NCBI GenBank assembly: GCA_903905655.1 | Contig: CAIVHG010000007.1 | Coordinates: 1-64,000 of the forward strand | Source of the DNA: an uncultured beta proteobacterium | GTDB taxonomy: Bacteria > Pseudomonadota > Gammaproteobacteria > Burkholderiales > SG8-41 | Reading direction: 5' to 3' | Length of the DNA: 64,000 nt | Shown: piece after piece, positions 11,013-23,274 of the stretch | Layout of the letters: each line of letters starts with the position of its first letter | How positions within the stretch are numbered: position 1 is the stretch's first letter | Notes under the pieces: generated by a model | What the model was told of the DNA's origin: nothing | The model's input: the letters and a program-made list of their open reading frames with translations, nothing else | Database searches by the model: none | Translations under genes and position numbers: made by a program

Positions 11013-11534
11013 TTAAGCGCGCCGGTGCATGCCGCGGCGGCCGTGTTCCATGCCGCGTTCGCGTGATGCGAGCAAGCGGTCAGCGACTGCCTTCTGCTCT
11101 GGGGAAAGCGCAGTGTAAAGCGGCTTGCTTACCGCGAGCAGCTCGTTGGTGCGAGTGGCTGCGGTTGCCATGAACTGCTGTTGGCGCTCAAGGCGTTCGA
11201 TGGCGTTCGGCCGTTGCGCATTTTTGCGCTCGCTCATCTGGGTGTGAAACTGCTGCATCTGCTGATCGCGCTGCGTGGCCTGCTTGCGCTGAAAATCGGC
11301 GAAAGCGTTCCATTGCGGCAACTGCGCATCGGTGATCTTGAGCGCGGTCTTGATGTAAGCGAGCCGCGCTTCCACGCGTTCTCCCGGCGCCCTCATGCCG
11401 TGGTGCTGATGGTGTTCCATGCCCGGTCGCACCTGCGGGCCGGGGGTCGCGGTGGTCGTCTGGGCAACCGCCAGGGATGCGGCCCCGGCAATCAGACCGA
11501 CGCTAAGCATGGCATTTGCAATCAACCTGTTCAT
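11013..11534 (-). CDS. Spy/CpxP-like periplasmic protein with LTXXQ-type repeats
   Basis: About 173 residues with an N-terminal signal peptide (MNRLIANAMLSVGLIAGAAS, cleavage near AVA-QT), so the product is periplasmic. The helical body has two LTXXQ-like segments, LKITDAQLPQWNAFA and ALSPEQKAVADRLL, and a very basic, Gln-rich middle, as in the Spy/CpxP chaperone family. Spy cradles unfolded proteins under envelope stress. Histidines and methionines near both ends (MEHHQHHGM, GMEHGRRGMHRR) could bind metal; this is inference. The second ATG, 11534, is preferred because GGAG lies six bases before it, whereas it abuts the first ATG at 11540. Confidence 0.82.
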   Translation of the reverse strand: MNRLIANAMLSVGLIAGAASLAVAQTTTATPGPQVRPGMEHHQHHGMRAPGERVEARLAYIKTALKITDAQLPQWNAFADFQRKQATQRDQQMQQFHTQMSERKNAQRPNAIERLERQQQFMATAATRTNELLAVSKPLYTALSPEQKAVADRLLASRERGMEHGRRGMHRRA

Positions 11535-11662
11535 GTTCATCTCCAGAAGTAGGAAAAAGTGTTAGTCCCGCTGCTTGCGTGGACACATGATTGGGACTGG
11601 CGCAAAAGCGCCGCTGTTCCAATTGGAGATGTAACAGTTTGTGACGCCTGTGCCGGCCGTCA

Positions 11663-11691
11663 GGCCTCCGGCCGCGAATGGGGCGGAGGCC
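11663..11691. repeat. 8-bp inverted repeat downstream of ettA
   Basis: GGCCTCCG (11663-11670) and CGGAGGCC (11684-11691), perfect, with a 13-nt loop, between the ettA stop and the promoter side of the spy-like gene. It may act in termination of ettA but has no T-tract. Confidence 0.35.
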
Positions 11692-11706
11692 GCAAATTCC
11701 ACGCGC

Positions 11707-13368
<1,662 letters not shown>

Positions 13369-13536
13369 TCGGGGGACCTTAGTTTATCCAGCCGGAAAAG
13401 TGGGCAATCATAGCTCAATCGCACGCTTTTGGCGTCGTGTGCGCCCGGCATCAGGCTATGAACCGAAACTAAACGCTGCGCGCACGACTCGAATCAGGGT
13501 ATGCGCAAACGCTGCGCAGGAACGCCGGAGGCTGCG

Positions 13537-13743
13537 ATGTATAAAGTCGAACTAGAGGAAGGAAATGGTCTGTGGCACGACGTGACGGGGGCCGACGGCG
13601 CGCCGCTCACGTTCGCGACCCGGGACGACGCGCGCGCCGCGCTGGCCCGGCTTTATCCGGTGTTGGTCAAGCTGGAAAGCTACGGCGGAGAGAAGCGCAC
13701 GCGCGTGATCGAGATCTTCGACAAAGAGGGCGACTCGGAATAA
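13537..13743 (+). CDS. Small protein of unknown function
   Basis: 68 residues, MYKVELEEGNGLWHDVTGADG..., ending in an acidic FDKEGDSE. ATG 13537 has a GGAGG site at good spacing, and codon use resembles its neighbours. Predicted soluble alpha/beta; no signal, membrane segment or cysteine. I do not recognise the family. It sits alone between divergent ettA and uvrA. Confidence 0.6.
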   Translation: MYKVELEEGNGLWHDVTGADGAPLTFATRDDARAALARLYPVLVKLESYGGEKRTRVIEIFDKEGDSE

Positions 13744-13879
13744 AGCTCCCGGGGCCCGCACGTCTGAGGGGTCCCGCTTGACACGTCCGCTAGAATAGGC
13801 GAAACGGTGTGGTTGTGACCTGCGCAGCGCTGAGCGCGCAGGCAGCAGCTAGTCCGTCCGTTTATATCCTCTGCCACCT

Positions 13880-16800
13880 ATGACACCGATGAAGGCACGC
13901 GCGTTGTTAGCGAATACTAAAGCCGTTACCGGTACTGAGCAGCCGACTGCGGTGGCCGCCTCTGGCGGCGGGCCGCTGCGCGAGGCGATCGAAATTCACG
14001 GCGCGCGCCAGAACAACCTCAAGAACCTGACGGTCGCGTTGCCGCTCAACGAGCTGATCGTCGTGACCGGGGTGTCGGGCTCGGGCAAGTCCTCGCTCGC
14101 ATTCGACACGCTCTACGCCGAGGGCCAGCGCCGCTACGTCGAGACCTTCTCGCCCTATGCACGGCAGTTCCTGGACCGCATGGACAAGCCGCTGGTCGAC
14201 CGCATCGACGGCATTCCGCCCGCCATCGCGATCGACCAGACCAATCCGGTGCGCAGCTCGCGTTCCACGGTCGGCACGATGACGGAAGTGAACGATTATC
14301 TGAAGCTGCTGTATGCGCGCAGCGCCCGGCTTTGCTGCCGCGGCTGCGGGCAGGAAGTGACGCGCGACACGCCGCAGACAATCTACGCTGCGCTCTGCGA
14401 GCGCGCATTGAGCGCGGGCGACCCGCGGCTCATCATCACCTTTCCGGTGAGCGTGCCCAAGAATTATCCCGAAGCGGAAGTGCTGCAACTGCTGGCGGCG
14501 CAGGGCTACACGCGCGTGCATGCCAAGCACAAACACGTGATCGAGATGGTGCAGGACCGGTTGCGCATGTCGACGGCGGAGCAGGCACGCGTGTGTGAGG
14601 GCCTGGAGGCCGCGCTGCGCATCGGGCAGGGCCGCGTGAATGTGTACGCGGTCGCTGAAGCGGACGCTGGCGCCGGCGTAGTCGAACCGCGCCCAAAGAC
14701 CGATGCAACACCCACGCCATGGCGCTACTCCGCAGATCTGCACTGTCCCGACTGCGATATCCACTATACGGAGCCCACGCCCAGCCTCTACTCGTTCAAC
14801 TCGCCGATCGGTGCGTGCGAAAGCTGCCGCGGCTTCGGGCGCGTGATCGGCATCGATTTCGGGCTCATCGTTCCGGACGAATCCAAGAGCCTGCGCGCAG
14901 GCGCGGTGCGGCCGTGGCAGACGCCGAGCTTCCACGAATGCCAGGACGAGATCGTGAGCTACGCAAAGAAGCGCGGCATTCCGCTCGACACGCCGTGGCG
15001 CGAACTCACCGCGGCGCAGCGCGAGTGGGTGCTGGAAGGCGAGCCGCAGTGGGTGAGCTGGCGCAAGTCGTGGCCCGGCACCTGGTATGGCGTACGCCGC
15101 TTCTTCCAGTGGCTGGAAACCAAAGCCTACAAGATGCATATCCGGGTGCTCCTGTCCAAATACCGCGCCTACACCGTATGCGAAACCTGCAGCGGCGCGC
15201 GCCTGAAACCCGAGGCGCTCGCTTGGCGCCTGGGCACGCACGAGGATGCCGAGCGTGCGCTGGGTGGGCAGCCGCGCTTCCGTCCGCCTGCGAGCAAGTA
15301 CAGCGACGCGGTGCTGCACGCGCTGCCAGGGCTGACGGTGCACGACCTGATGCTGCTGCCGATCGACCGCGCGCGGGATTTTGTCGAGCATTTGCATTTA
15401 TCCGTTGAGCAGGACGCAGCCATGGACTTGCTGCTGACAGAGGTCCGCGCGCGCTTTAACTATCTGACGGCGGTGGGGCTGGGATATCTATCGCTCGACC
15501 GCCAATCGCGCACGCTCTCGGGCGGCGAAGTCCAGCGCATCAACCTCACGACTGCGCTCGGCACGTCGCTCGTCAACACGCTGTTCGTGCTCGACGAGCC
15601 CTCGATCGGACTGCACCCGCGCGACATGGGGCGCGTGATCGGCGTGCTGCAGCGACTGCGCGATGCCGGCAACACGCTGGTGGTGGTCGAGCACGATCCG
15701 CAGATCATGTACGCGGCCGATCGCATCCTCGACATGGGTCCTGGGCCGGGCGAGCGCGGCGGCGAAATCGTGTGCTTCGACACGCCAGCGAAGCTCATGC
15801 AAAGCCACACGCTGACCGCCGAATATCTGTCGGGCCGCAAGCGGACGACGGGCGCGCAGGGCGCTGCGTTGCGCATCTCTAAAGCGCCAAAGATCGAGAT
15901 CCTCGGCGCATCTGCGCACAACCTCAAAGGCATCGACGTCGCCTTTCCGCTCCATGCGCTGGTGGCGGTGACGGGGGTGTCGGGCTCCGGCAAGTCGACG
16001 CTGGTGCAGGACGTGCTCTACCCGGCGCTGCTCAAGCACTATGGCAAGCCGAGCGAGGCGCCGGGAGCGCATACAGGTCTGCGCGGCGCGCAGTTCGTCG
16101 ACGAGGTGGTGATGGTCGATCAGTCCTCGATCGGCCGCACCACGCGTTCCAATCCCGCGAGTTATGTCGGCGCCTACGACGCGATCCGCGCGCTGTTTGC
16201 GCGCGCTCCGCTGGCGCGTGAGCGCGGTTACACGCAGGGCACCTTCAGCTTCAATTCCGGCAACGGCCGCTGCCCGACCTGCGGCGGCAACGGCTACGAG
16301 CACGTCGAGATGCAGTTTCTCTCCGACGTCTATCTGCGCTGCCCAGATTGTGACGGCAAACGCTTCAGGCCAGAAGTGCTGGAGGTGATGCTCGCCGGCA
16401 AATCGATCGCTGAGGTGCTGGAGCTGACGGTGAGCGAAGCGCTCGCCTTCTTTGCCGCGCATGACAGCGTGTTGAGCGTGCTGCAGCCGCTGGCCGACGT
16501 CGGGCTCGAATACCTGCGCCTGGGCCAGCCGGTGCCTACGCTATCCGGCGGCGAAGCGCAGCGCCTCAAACTCGCGGGCCATCTCGCGCAGGCGGCGCGC
16601 ACAACGCCTGTGCGGAAGTCTGCGGGGCGCGGAGCGGCCAAGCGTGCATTGATTACTGAGAAGCGCACGCTGTTCCTGTTCGACGAGCCGACCACGGGAC
16701 TGCATTTCGACGATGTGGCCAAGCTGCTGCGCGCCTTTCGCCAGCTGATCGCCGCGGGCCATACGCTGATCGTCATCGAGCACAACCTGGAGGTCATCGC

Positions 16801-19795
16801 CGCCGCGGACTGGATCGTTGATCTCGGTCCGGAGGGCGGAGAGGCAGGGGGCGCACTCGTGTGTGCGGGCACGGCGCAGGGGGTTGCGCAGCATCCGACT
16901 TCGCACACCGGCCGCGCATTGCGCGAGTACGCGTCAGCGCTAGTCGAGGCAGCGGTTAGCAGCGCCAGCGCGGTTCAAGTCGGACAGGCTGCGCCTGCCG
17001 CCGCGCGCACCAGCATCTGCGTGCGCAACGCGCGCGAGCACAATCTGAGGAACGTCGATGTGGACATTCCGCGCGGCGAGTTCACGGTCCTGACCGGCGT
17101 ATCCGGCAGCGGCAAGAGCACGCTTGCATTCGACATCGTGTTCGCCGAAGGACAGCGCCGCTACCTGGAATCGCTCAATGCCTATGCGCGCCAGTTCGTG
17201 CAGCCGGCCTCCAAGCCCGAGGTCGACGCGATCTATGGCATTCCGCCGACCGTCGCGATCGAGCAGCGCACCAGCCGCGGCGGGCGCAAGAGCACGGTGG
17301 CGACGCTCACAGAGATCTATCATTTCCTGCGCCTGCTGTTCGTCAAGTTGGGCACCCAGTACTGCCCGAACTGCGAGGTCGCCATCGAGCCGCAGTCGGT
17401 CGATGCCATCGTGGCGCGCATCCTGCGCGATTGTGGATCCCGGGCCACTCGCGGACAGCCTCAGGGATGCCGCGTCGGCTTGCTCGCGCCGCTGGTGGTC
17501 GCGCGCAAGGGCTATTACACCGACCTGGCGAAATGGGCGCGCGGCAAGGGCTTTACGCACCTGCGGGTGGACGGCAAGTTTGTGCCGACCGCGCGCTGGC
17601 CGCGGCTCGATCGCTTCCGCGAGCACACGATCGAGCTGCCGGTGTCCGATGTGCGCGCCGCTGCCGACAACGAAGCGCTGCTGCGCAAGGCGTTGGCCAG
17701 CGCGCTCGATTACGGCAAGGGTGTGGTGCGCGTGATGTGGCCGCTGGAGAGACTCGCGGAAGAAATGGGCGGCGCGAAGTACCAGCCGGCACCTGCAGGA
17801 GCAGTGCTCCAGGAAACTGTGTACTCGGTGAAGCGCGCGTGCCCCTCCTGCGGGCGCAGCTTTCCGGAACTCGATCCGCGCCTGTTCTCCTTCAATTCCA
17901 AGCATGGCTGGTGCGGTGAGTGTTACGGCACCGGGCTCAAGCTCACCGCGGTCGAATGGAGCGACGAGCGCGCCAAGACCGGTGCAGAAGATCACGTGCT
18001 CGATTCCTGGATCGAATGGCTCGAGGTAGACGAGACCTGCCCGGCGTGCACGGGCAGGCGTCTGAATCCGGAGGCGCTTGCCGTGCGTTACCGCGGCCGC
18101 TCGATCGCCGACATCACCGCGCTGCCGGTCGCGCAGATATCAGACTTGTTCGAGGACCTGGAGCTTGAGGGTCGTGAAGCGCAGATCGCCCGCGACCTGC
18201 TGGCGGAACTCGGCTCGCGGCTCAATTTCCTGAGGGAGGTGGGGCTGTCCTATCTCGCGCTCGACCGTTCGGCGAACACGCTCTCCGGCGGCGAAGCGCA
18301 GCGCATACGCCTGGCTTCTCAGCTCGGGTCCAACCTGCGCGGGGTGTGCTACATCCTGGACGAGCCCACCATTGGGCTGCATCCGCGCGACAACGGCGCG
18401 CTGCTCGACACTCTGGAGCGGCTGCAGGCCAAGGGCAATACGCTGCTGGTGGTCGAGCACGACGAGGAGACCATCCGGCGCGCGTCGCGGGTGATCGACC
18501 TGGGCCCCGGCGCCGGCAAGCTGGGCGGGCAATTGATCGCCGAAGGCAGCGTCGCTGAACTCATGCAGAATGCGGAATCGGTGACTGGGCGTCTGCTCGC
18601 TCACCCGCTGCGGCATCCGCTGCATGCGCGGCGCCTTATCGACCGTGCGACGCCCATGCTCGAAGTAGTCGATGCCAGCCTGCATAACCTGAAGCACCTG
18701 GATGTGAAACTTCCGCTGCAGCGCCTGACGGTGGTCACCGGAGTGTCGGGTTCCGGAAAATCCACATTGGCGCGTGACGTGATCTATACCAACCTCTCCC
18801 ATCGTCTGCAGGCGCGCAGCGCCACGGTTGCCATCGTTGGTTGCAGCGACCTGCGTGGCTGGCAGCAGGTGGGCCGCGTGCTCGAAGTCGACCAGACGCC
18901 GATCGGCAAGACGCCGCGCTCCTGCCCCGCGACCTATGTCGGGTTCTGGGATGCGATCCGCAGGCTGTATGCGGAAACCAGCGAAGCGCGCATGCGCGGT
19001 TACAGCGCAAGCCGCTTCTCGTTCAACACCAAGGGCGGGCGCTGCGAGGGATGCGAAGGCCAGGGCACGAAGCGCATCGAGATGAGCTTTTTGCCCGACG
19101 TGAAGGTTAGGTGCGAGGTGTGCGGCGGGGCGCGCTTCAACGCGGAAACGCTCGCCGTGCGCTTCAAGGACAAATCGATCGGCGACGTGCTCGCGATGAG
19201 CGTGGACGAGGCCGTCGAATTTTTCAGCGCGCATCGCTCACTGCACCACGCACTCAAGCTGATGCAGGACGTAGGGCTCGGTTACCTTACGCTTGGCCAG
19301 CAGAGTCCCACGCTCTCGGGCGGGGAAGCGCAGCGCATCAAACTCGTGACCGAACTCGCCAAGGTGCGGTTGATCGATGGTGATTTGCCGGCGGCGCTGC
19401 CGCGTGCAAAGGCTGCGCCTCATCCCGGCCGCCGCCGTGGGGCAGCTGAGGGCCATACCCTGTACGTCCTGGACGAACCGACGGTCGGTCTGCACATGGC
19501 CGACGTCGAGAAGTTGATACGGGTACTGCACCGCCTGGTAGACGGCGGCAACACCGTGGTCGTGGTCGAGCACAATCTGGACGTGATGGCCGACGCCGAT
19601 TGGATCATCGACCTGGGGCCGGAGGGGGGTGCAGCGGGCGGTCGCATCGTCGCGCAAGGCGCCCCCACGCAGGTCATCGGACAGGCCAAGGCGACGCATA
19701 CCACGCGCGCGCTGGGGGGATTCCTCGCGGAGCGCGGCGACCCGCCGCTGGCGCAGGCTAGCGCTATTCGTAAGCGTGGACAAGGCGTGGCTTAG
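13880..19795 (+). CDS. uvrA: UvrA double-length fusion: two complete UvrA units in one chain
   Basis: 1971 residues, about twice a normal UvrA (about 940-960). Each half holds two ABC ATPase modules. The four Walker A motifs all contain GVSGSGKS, near residues 62, 698, 1072 and 1620. The ABC signatures are [11 protein letters not shown] (about 544), [11 protein letters not shown] (about 887), [11 protein letters not shown] (about 1467) and [11 protein letters not shown] (about 1811). All four Walker B motifs keep the catalytic Glu ([32 protein letters not shown]). Zinc cysteines are present in both halves (CPDC/CESC, CPTC/CPDC, CPSC/CGEC, CEGC/CEVC). UvrA works as a dimer scanning DNA for lesions in nucleotide excision repair, so this is a covalent pseudo-dimer. 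Long UvrA proteins like this occur in some betaproteobacteria, as far as I recall. No SOS box was seen upstream. Confidence 0.93.
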   Translation: MTPMKARALLANTKAVTGTEQPTAVAASGGGPLREAIEIHGARQNNLKNLTVALPLNELIVVTGVSGSGKSSLAFDTLYAEGQRRYVETFSPYARQFLDRMDKPLVDRIDGIPPAIAIDQTNPVRSSRSTVGTMTEVNDYLKLLYARSARLCCRGCGQEVTRDTPQTIYAALCERALSAGDPRLIITFPVSVPKNYPEAEVLQLLAAQGYTRVHAKHKHVIEMVQDRLRMSTAEQARVCEGLEAALRIGQGRVNVYAVAEADAGAGVVEPRPKTDATPTPWRYSADLHCPDCDIHYTEPTPSLYSFNSPIGACESCRGFGRVIGIDFGLIVPDESKSLRAGAVRPWQTPSFHECQDEIVSYAKKRGIPLDTPWRELTAAQREWVLEGEPQWVSWRKSWPGTWYGVRRFFQWLETKAYKMHIRVLLSKYRAYTVCETCSGARLKPEALAWRLGTHEDAERALGGQPRFRPPASKYSDAVLHALPGLTVHDLMLLPIDRARDFVEHLHLSVEQDAAMDLLLTEVRARFNYLTAVGLGYLSLDRQSRTLSGGEVQRINLTTALGTSLVNTLFVLDEPSIGLHPRDMGRVIGVLQRLRDAGNTLVVVEHDPQIMYAADRILDMGPGPGERGGEIVCFDTPAKLMQSHTLTAEYLSGRKRTTGAQGAALRISKAPKIEILGASAHNLKGIDVAFPLHALVAVTGVSGSGKSTLVQDVLYPALLKHYGKPSEAPGAHTGLRGAQFVDEVVMVDQSSIGRTTRSNPASYVGAYDAIRALFARAPLARERGYTQGTFSFNSGNGRCPTCGGNGYEHVEMQFLSDVYLRCPDCDGKRFRPEVLEVMLAGKSIAEVLELTVSEALAFFAAHDSVLSVLQPLADVGLEYLRLGQPVPTLSGGEAQRLKLAGHLAQAARTTPVRKSAGRGAAKRALITEKRTLFLFDEPTTGLHFDDVAKLLRAFRQLIAAGHTLIVIEHNLEVIAAADWIVDLGPEGGEAGGALVCAGTAQGVAQHPTSHTGRALREYASALVEAAVSSASAVQVGQAAPAAARTSICVRNAREHNLRNVDVDIPRGEFTVLTGVSGSGKSTLAFDIVFAEGQRRYLESLNAYARQFVQPASKPEVDAIYGIPPTVAIEQRTSRGGRKSTVATLTEIYHFLRLLFVKLGTQYCPNCEVAIEPQSVDAIVARILRDCGSRATRGQPQGCRVGLLAPLVVARKGYYTDLAKWARGKGFTHLRVDGKFVPTARWPRLDRFREHTIELPVSDVRAAADNEALLRKALASALDYGKGVVRVMWPLERLAEEMGGAKYQPAPAGAVLQETVYSVKRACPSCGRSFPELDPRLFSFNSKHGWCGECYGTGLKLTAVEWSDERAKTGAEDHVLDSWIEWLEVDETCPACTGRRLNPEALAVRYRGRSIADITALPVAQISDLFEDLELEGREAQIARDLLAELGSRLNFLREVGLSYLALDRSANTLSGGEAQRIRLASQLGSNLRGVCYILDEPTIGLHPRDNGALLDTLERLQAKGNTLLVVEHDEETIRRASRVIDLGPGAGKLGGQLIAEGSVAELMQNAESVTGRLLAHPLRHPLHARRLIDRATPMLEVVDASLHNLKHLDVKLPLQRLTVVTGVSGSGKSTLARDVIYTNLSHRLQARSATVAIVGCSDLRGWQQVGRVLEVDQTPIGKTPRSCPATYVGFWDAIRRLYAETSEARMRGYSASRFSFNTKGGRCEGCEGQGTKRIEMSFLPDVKVRCEVCGGARFNAETLAVRFKDKSIGDVLAMSVDEAVEFFSAHRSLHHALKLMQDVGLGYLTLGQQSPTLSGGEAQRIKLVTELAKVRLIDGDLPAALPRAKAAPHPGRRRGAAEGHTLYVLDEPTVGLHMADVEKLIRVLHRLVDGGNTVVVVEHNLDVMADADWIIDLGPEGGAAGGRIVAQGAPTQVIGQAKATHTTRALGGFLAERGDPPLAQASAIRKRGQGVA

Positions 19796-19992
19796 AGGGA
19801 GCGCACCACCATGGCGGGAACTTTCAGTCTGACGCGGACTCGATGAGGTGGTCCGGACCCGCCCTCCAGGCCCGGTTCCGGGCAGGGTTTATCCGCCTGC
19901 TCAGTTCCTGGGGAATGGGTGGTTTCCCCTGGGAAACGGCCATTCCGATGGTCGCCCCGCACGGGATAACCATGCGGGCGGTGCGGGCAAGT

Positions 19993-20021
19993 TTGACGTC
20001 CGGCAAGCATTCTGCGATATT
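19993..20021 (+). promoter_or_regulatory. Possible sigma70-type promoter of the HicB-like gene
   Basis: TTGACG (19993-19998), a 17-bp spacer and GATATT (20016-20021). The -10 match is moderate. It would place the transcript start almost on the Shine-Dalgarno sequence, which weakens the call. Confidence 0.3.
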
Positions 20022-20037
20022 CACGGTCAGGAAGTGG

Positions 20038-20307
20038 ATGATTGACATGAACGAGCTTATTTTCATAGTGGACAACGCGCCCGAGGGCGGTTACACCGCG
20101 CAGGCGCTGGGTACATCGATCGTCTCGCAGGGTGAAACGATCGAGCGCCTGCACGAGCAGGTGCGCGATGCCGTACGCCGGCTGTTCGACAACGGTGAAG
20201 CGCCGCGGGTGATACGTCTGAATTTTGTACGCGGCAGAAGTTACCGGGCATCGCGCTCGGCGCGCGAGCATTTCGAATCGGGCCGCGTCGCAGAAACGCA
20301 ACCTTAG
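20038..20307 (+). CDS. HicB-like small protein without a HicA partner
   Basis: 89 residues, MIDMNELIFIVDNAPEGGYTA..., with the compact beta-alpha pattern of HicB antitoxin N-terminal domains: EGGYTAQALGTSIVSQGETIERL followed by a helix VRDAVRRLF. There is no C-terminal DNA-binding domain and no adjacent hicA-like toxin gene, so it is probably one of the orphan HicB-like proteins sometimes misnamed as 2-oxoisovalerate dehydrogenase. The start at 20038 has AGGAAG close upstream; ATG 20047 is an alternative. Function unknown. It converges with the ribonucleotide reductase gene. Confidence 0.7.
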   Translation: MIDMNELIFIVDNAPEGGYTAQALGTSIVSQGETIERLHEQVRDAVRRLFDNGEAPRVIRLNFVRGRSYRASRSAREHFESGRVAETQP

Positions 20308-20319
20308 TCAGTCTAAATC

Positions 20320-20363
20320 CTGCGCGTCAGGCGCAGCGACAACGCGGTGCGTGCAGCACCGCG
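20320..20363. terminator. Two tandem hairpins between convergent genes
   Basis: First hairpin CTGCGC/GCGCAG (20320-20336); second, stronger hairpin CGCGGTGC/GCACCGCG (20343-20363) with a 5-nt loop. They lie between the stops of the HicB-like gene and nrdJ, so probably form a bidirectional terminator region. T-tracts are weak. Confidence 0.45.
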
Positions 20364-20383
20364 TCCCCTCTCAAATCAAAAGT

Positions 20384-23227
20384 CTAACCGCAGGCGCCTA
20401 TGGCGCCGCAGGCGGTGCAGAATTCGCAGCCATCCTTCTTGATGACGGCGGAGTTTCCGCATTCCTTGCACAACTTGCCGTATTGCGGCGGGTAGGCGTG
20501 CGAAGCGGGCTTGCGGTCGTCCTCCGGAACTTCCAGCACGCCCATCTCGCTTACCGGAAAGCCGCGCTCATCGAGGATGCCCAGCATCGCATAGCGATGG
20601 ATGATGAGGCGCGCGATATAGGCGACCGTGCTCGGGTAGTTCTCCTGGCGATCTTCCCCGGGCACGCGCGCCATGAAGTCGCCGAGCGGCTCGTCATAGG
20701 TGAGCAGCTTGCGCAATTTCATGCCGATCCAGGCCGGATCGATCACCCGCATGTCGAGCGACAGCAGCTTGCACAGGCCGTCGAGCGCGCGCGGATAGGT
20801 GCCCGCCATCCATACCGAATAGGGACGGCGCTGGCTGTTGGGCAGCACGAGTTCTTTCATCATCAGCACGAAATCGTCTTCCGCACTCGGGTTGTACACG
20901 TCGGCTGTCCATGACATGGTGCCGTCGGTGCCGGTCTTGGGTTCTTTCTTCGCAAACAGGGCGTCGAGCACTGGCGACTTTGCGTCCGCATCCGCAAACG
21001 TTCCGAGTTGCTCCACGCGATGGCGCACGATGCGCGCAAAGGCGGCGACGACGCTCGGGACACGTACGCTGTTGCCGTCGGGCGGCAGCGGGCAGTCGAA
21101 CGGTTCACCGCCGGTGCGGCTAAGCACGTCGAGCTTCATGCGCAGCCACTTCGAATCCTGGGCGCGCATGTCCATGGAGAGCGTCTTGGCGACGGCGCCG
21201 ATGCCACGCGGCTGTTCATTGCCGTTGACCCATACCTCGAAGGGATATTGCGTCCCATTTTCCACGTGGCCGACGAAGATGGCGAAGCGACCGAACGGCG
21301 ATTCCACCATATAGGTCCACGACGGGTTGCCGCCGGGCAATGTCGGGCGCCCGGGCCAGCGCAGGCTGCACAGGGCGGGCTCGGGGGCGGCTTCGAGCCG
21401 GATCCTGCGGTCCACTTCCGAGGTATCGAGGTCGTTGGGCTGCGCAGTGTCCGCGCTGGGGGTCACCGAAAGTACGCTGCCCAGCACCGCGTTCGGGCGA
21501 TAGGTGGTGATGCCTTTCAAGCCCGACTTCCACGCCTCCAGATAGAGGTTCTCGAACTCCGCGTACGGATAGTTCTCAGGCACGTTCACGGTCTTGCTGA
21601 TCGCAGAATCGACGAATGGCGCCACCACTGCGACCATGCGCATGTGATCGAGCGCCGAGATTTCGAGCGCAGTGACGAAATAGGGCGGCAGGTGCTCGAC
21701 ATCTCCCCCCATGTGCTTGTAGAGGCGCCACGCGTGATCCTCGACGTCATAGGTCTTGTGGCCGCCGTCCGGCATGCGCTTCTTGCGCTGATAGGTCCAC
21801 GAATAGGGCGGCTCGATGCCGTTGGAGGCATTGTCGGCAAAGGCGAGCGAAATGGTGCCGGTCGGCGCGATCGACAGCAGGTGGCTGTTGCGCATGCCGT
21901 GCTTGGAGATTTCTTTTTTGATCGCGTCCGGCAGGCGCGACGCGAAGCGCGGCGACTCCAGATAGCGCTTGGCGTTGAACAGCGGGAACGCGCCTTTATC
22001 CTTGGCGATCTCCGCCGAGGCGGCGTACGACTCGTCGCGCATGAACTGGGCCATCTTAGCCCCCATGCAGCGCGCTTCTTCAGTATCGTATTTGAGCCCC
22101 AGCATGATGAGCGCATTGCCCAGGCCGGTGAAGCCCAATCCGACGCGGCGCTTGGCCGCAGCCTCGGCGGCCTGCTGCGGCAGCGGCCACACGGTCACGT
22201 CGAGCACGTTGTCGAGCATGCGCACCGACGGATGGATCACCCGGGCAAACGCGTCGAAATCGAAGCGCGCCTGCGGCGTGAACGGATCGATGACGAATAC
22301 GGCAAGGTTGATGCTGCCCAGGCAGCAGCAGCCATAGGCGGGCAGAGGCTGCTCGCCGCAGGGATTGGTCGCCTCGATGCGCTCGCCGTATGACAGGTTG
22401 TCGTCGTCATTCATTTTGTCGATGAATACGACGCCCGGCTCGGCGTGATCGTACGTCGAGCGCATAATCTGTTGCCACACCTCGCGTGCCTTGACCGTGC
22501 GGTATACCCAGGTGCCATCGGCGCGCTGCTTGGTGGAGCTATTCAGGCTTTCTCCTGGCGGCGTCTTGTGCACGAGTTCCCAGTCGCCGTCGGACTCCAC
22601 GGCGCGCATAAAACCCTCGGTCACGGCCACGCTGACATTGAAGTTGCTCAGGTCGCCCTTGTCCTTGGCGTGGATGAATTCTTCGACGTCCGGATGGTCG
22701 CATCGGATGATCGCCATCTGCGCGCCGCGGCGGGCTCCGGCCGACTCCACCGTCTCGCAGCTGCGGTCGAACACGCGCATATAGGAGATCGGACCGCTTG
22801 CGCTGGAGTGTGTGCCGCGCACATACGCGCCCTTGGGGCGGATCGACGAAAAATCGTAGCCTACGCCGCCGCCCCGGCGCATGGTTTCCGCGGCTTCCAT
22901 CAGCGCGACGTAGATGCCGGGCTTGCCGTCGCTGGTCTGCGAGACCGAATCCCCGACCGGCTGGACGAAACAATTGATCAGCGTGGCCTGGAGATCCGTG
23001 CCGGCCGCCGAATTGACGCGACCGCCCGGGATAAATCCGTTGGCGAGCGCCTCGAAAAATTCCTGCTCCCAGTGGGCGGGGTCTTTTTCGATGCTCGCGA
23101 GCGCGCGTGCGACACGGTGGCGCACATCATCCACGCTCTGCTCGTCGCCCTTGGCGTATTTCTCGAGCAAGACATCGATACAGACCTGCTGCGGGGAGAT
23201 TTGGAACTCGGAGTCGTTGAGCTTCAT
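20384..23227 (-). CDS. nrdJ: Adenosylcobalamin-dependent ribonucleoside-diphosphate reductase (class II)
   Basis: 947 residues. The reductase core carries the redox Cys in INCFVQPVGDS, a glycine-rich RRGGGVGYDFSSIRP, the radical-site NPCGE motif, the second redox Cys region AYGCCCLGSINL, and IAPTGTISL. It reduces ribonucleotides to deoxyribonucleotides using a cobalamin-derived thiyl radical. The C-terminal tail CKECGNSAVIKKDGCEFCTACG is a cysteine-rich swinging arm or zinc site. Residues about 636-742 and 772-884 resemble each other (both begin SWT and share VW..G, LS.DMR and a W..MKL pattern), so a TSCPD-like domain appears duplicated in tandem. A good promoter with an inverted repeat lies directly upstream. 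No cobalamin riboswitch was seen. Confidence 0.95.
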   Translation of the reverse strand: MKLNDSEFQISPQQVCIDVLLEKYAKGDEQSVDDVRHRVARALASIEKDPAHWEQEFFEALANGFIPGGRVNSAAGTDLQATLINCFVQPVGDSVSQTSDGKPGIYVALMEAAETMRRGGGVGYDFSSIRPKGAYVRGTHSSASGPISYMRVFDRSCETVESAGARRGAQMAIIRCDHPDVEEFIHAKDKGDLSNFNVSVAVTEGFMRAVESDGDWELVHKTPPGESLNSSTKQRADGTWVYRTVKAREVWQQIMRSTYDHAEPGVVFIDKMNDDDNLSYGERIEATNPCGEQPLPAYGCCCLGSINLAVFVIDPFTPQARFDFDAFARVIHPSVRMLDNVLDVTVWPLPQQAAEAAAKRRVGLGFTGLGNALIMLGLKYDTEEARCMGAKMAQFMRDESYAASAEIAKDKGAFPLFNAKRYLESPRFASRLPDAIKKEISKHGMRNSHLLSIAPTGTISLAFADNASNGIEPPYSWTYQRKKRMPDGGHKTYDVEDHAWRLYKHMGGDVEHLPPYFVTALEISALDHMRMVAVVAPFVDSAISKTVNVPENYPYAEFENLYLEAWKSGLKGITTYRPNAVLGSVLSVTPSADTAQPNDLDTSEVDRRIRLEAAPEPALCSLRWPGRPTLPGGNPSWTYMVESPFGRFAIFVGHVENGTQYPFEVWVNGNEQPRGIGAVAKTLSMDMRAQDSKWLRMKLDVLSRTGGEPFDCPLPPDGNSVRVPSVVAAFARIVRHRVEQLGTFADADAKSPVLDALFAKKEPKTGTDGTMSWTADVYNPSAEDDFVLMMKELVLPNSQRRPYSVWMAGTYPRALDGLCKLLSLDMRVIDPAWIGMKLRKLLTYDEPLGDFMARVPGEDRQENYPSTVAYIARLIIHRYAMLGILDERGFPVSEMGVLEVPEDDRKPASHAYPPQYGKLCKECGNSAVIKKDGCEFCTACGAIGACG

Positions 23228-23258
23228 ATACTCGCCTTTGTGGTTGGGGGGGGTAGAA

Positions 23259-23273
23259 ACTACTGCATGTAGT
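23259..23273 (-). promoter_or_regulatory. Inverted repeat at the nrdJ transcription start
   Basis: ACTAC-TGCAT-GTAGT, a perfect 5-bp inverted repeat with a TGCA core. It lies directly downstream of the -10 element and would cover the transcription start, a typical repressor position. It only partly resembles the NrdR box and is off its centre of symmetry, so the regulator is unknown. Confidence 0.45.
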
Positions 23274-23274
23274 G

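Noticed and set aside
13778-13783. TTGACA as a -35 box for uvrA
   Set aside because: Perfect hexamer, but no acceptable -10 at 16-18 bp. TAGAAT is only 8 bp away. No LexA box was seen.
23258-23274. Canonical NrdR box
   Set aside because: Only about 10 of 16 consensus positions match, and the centre of symmetry is displaced. No paired second box.
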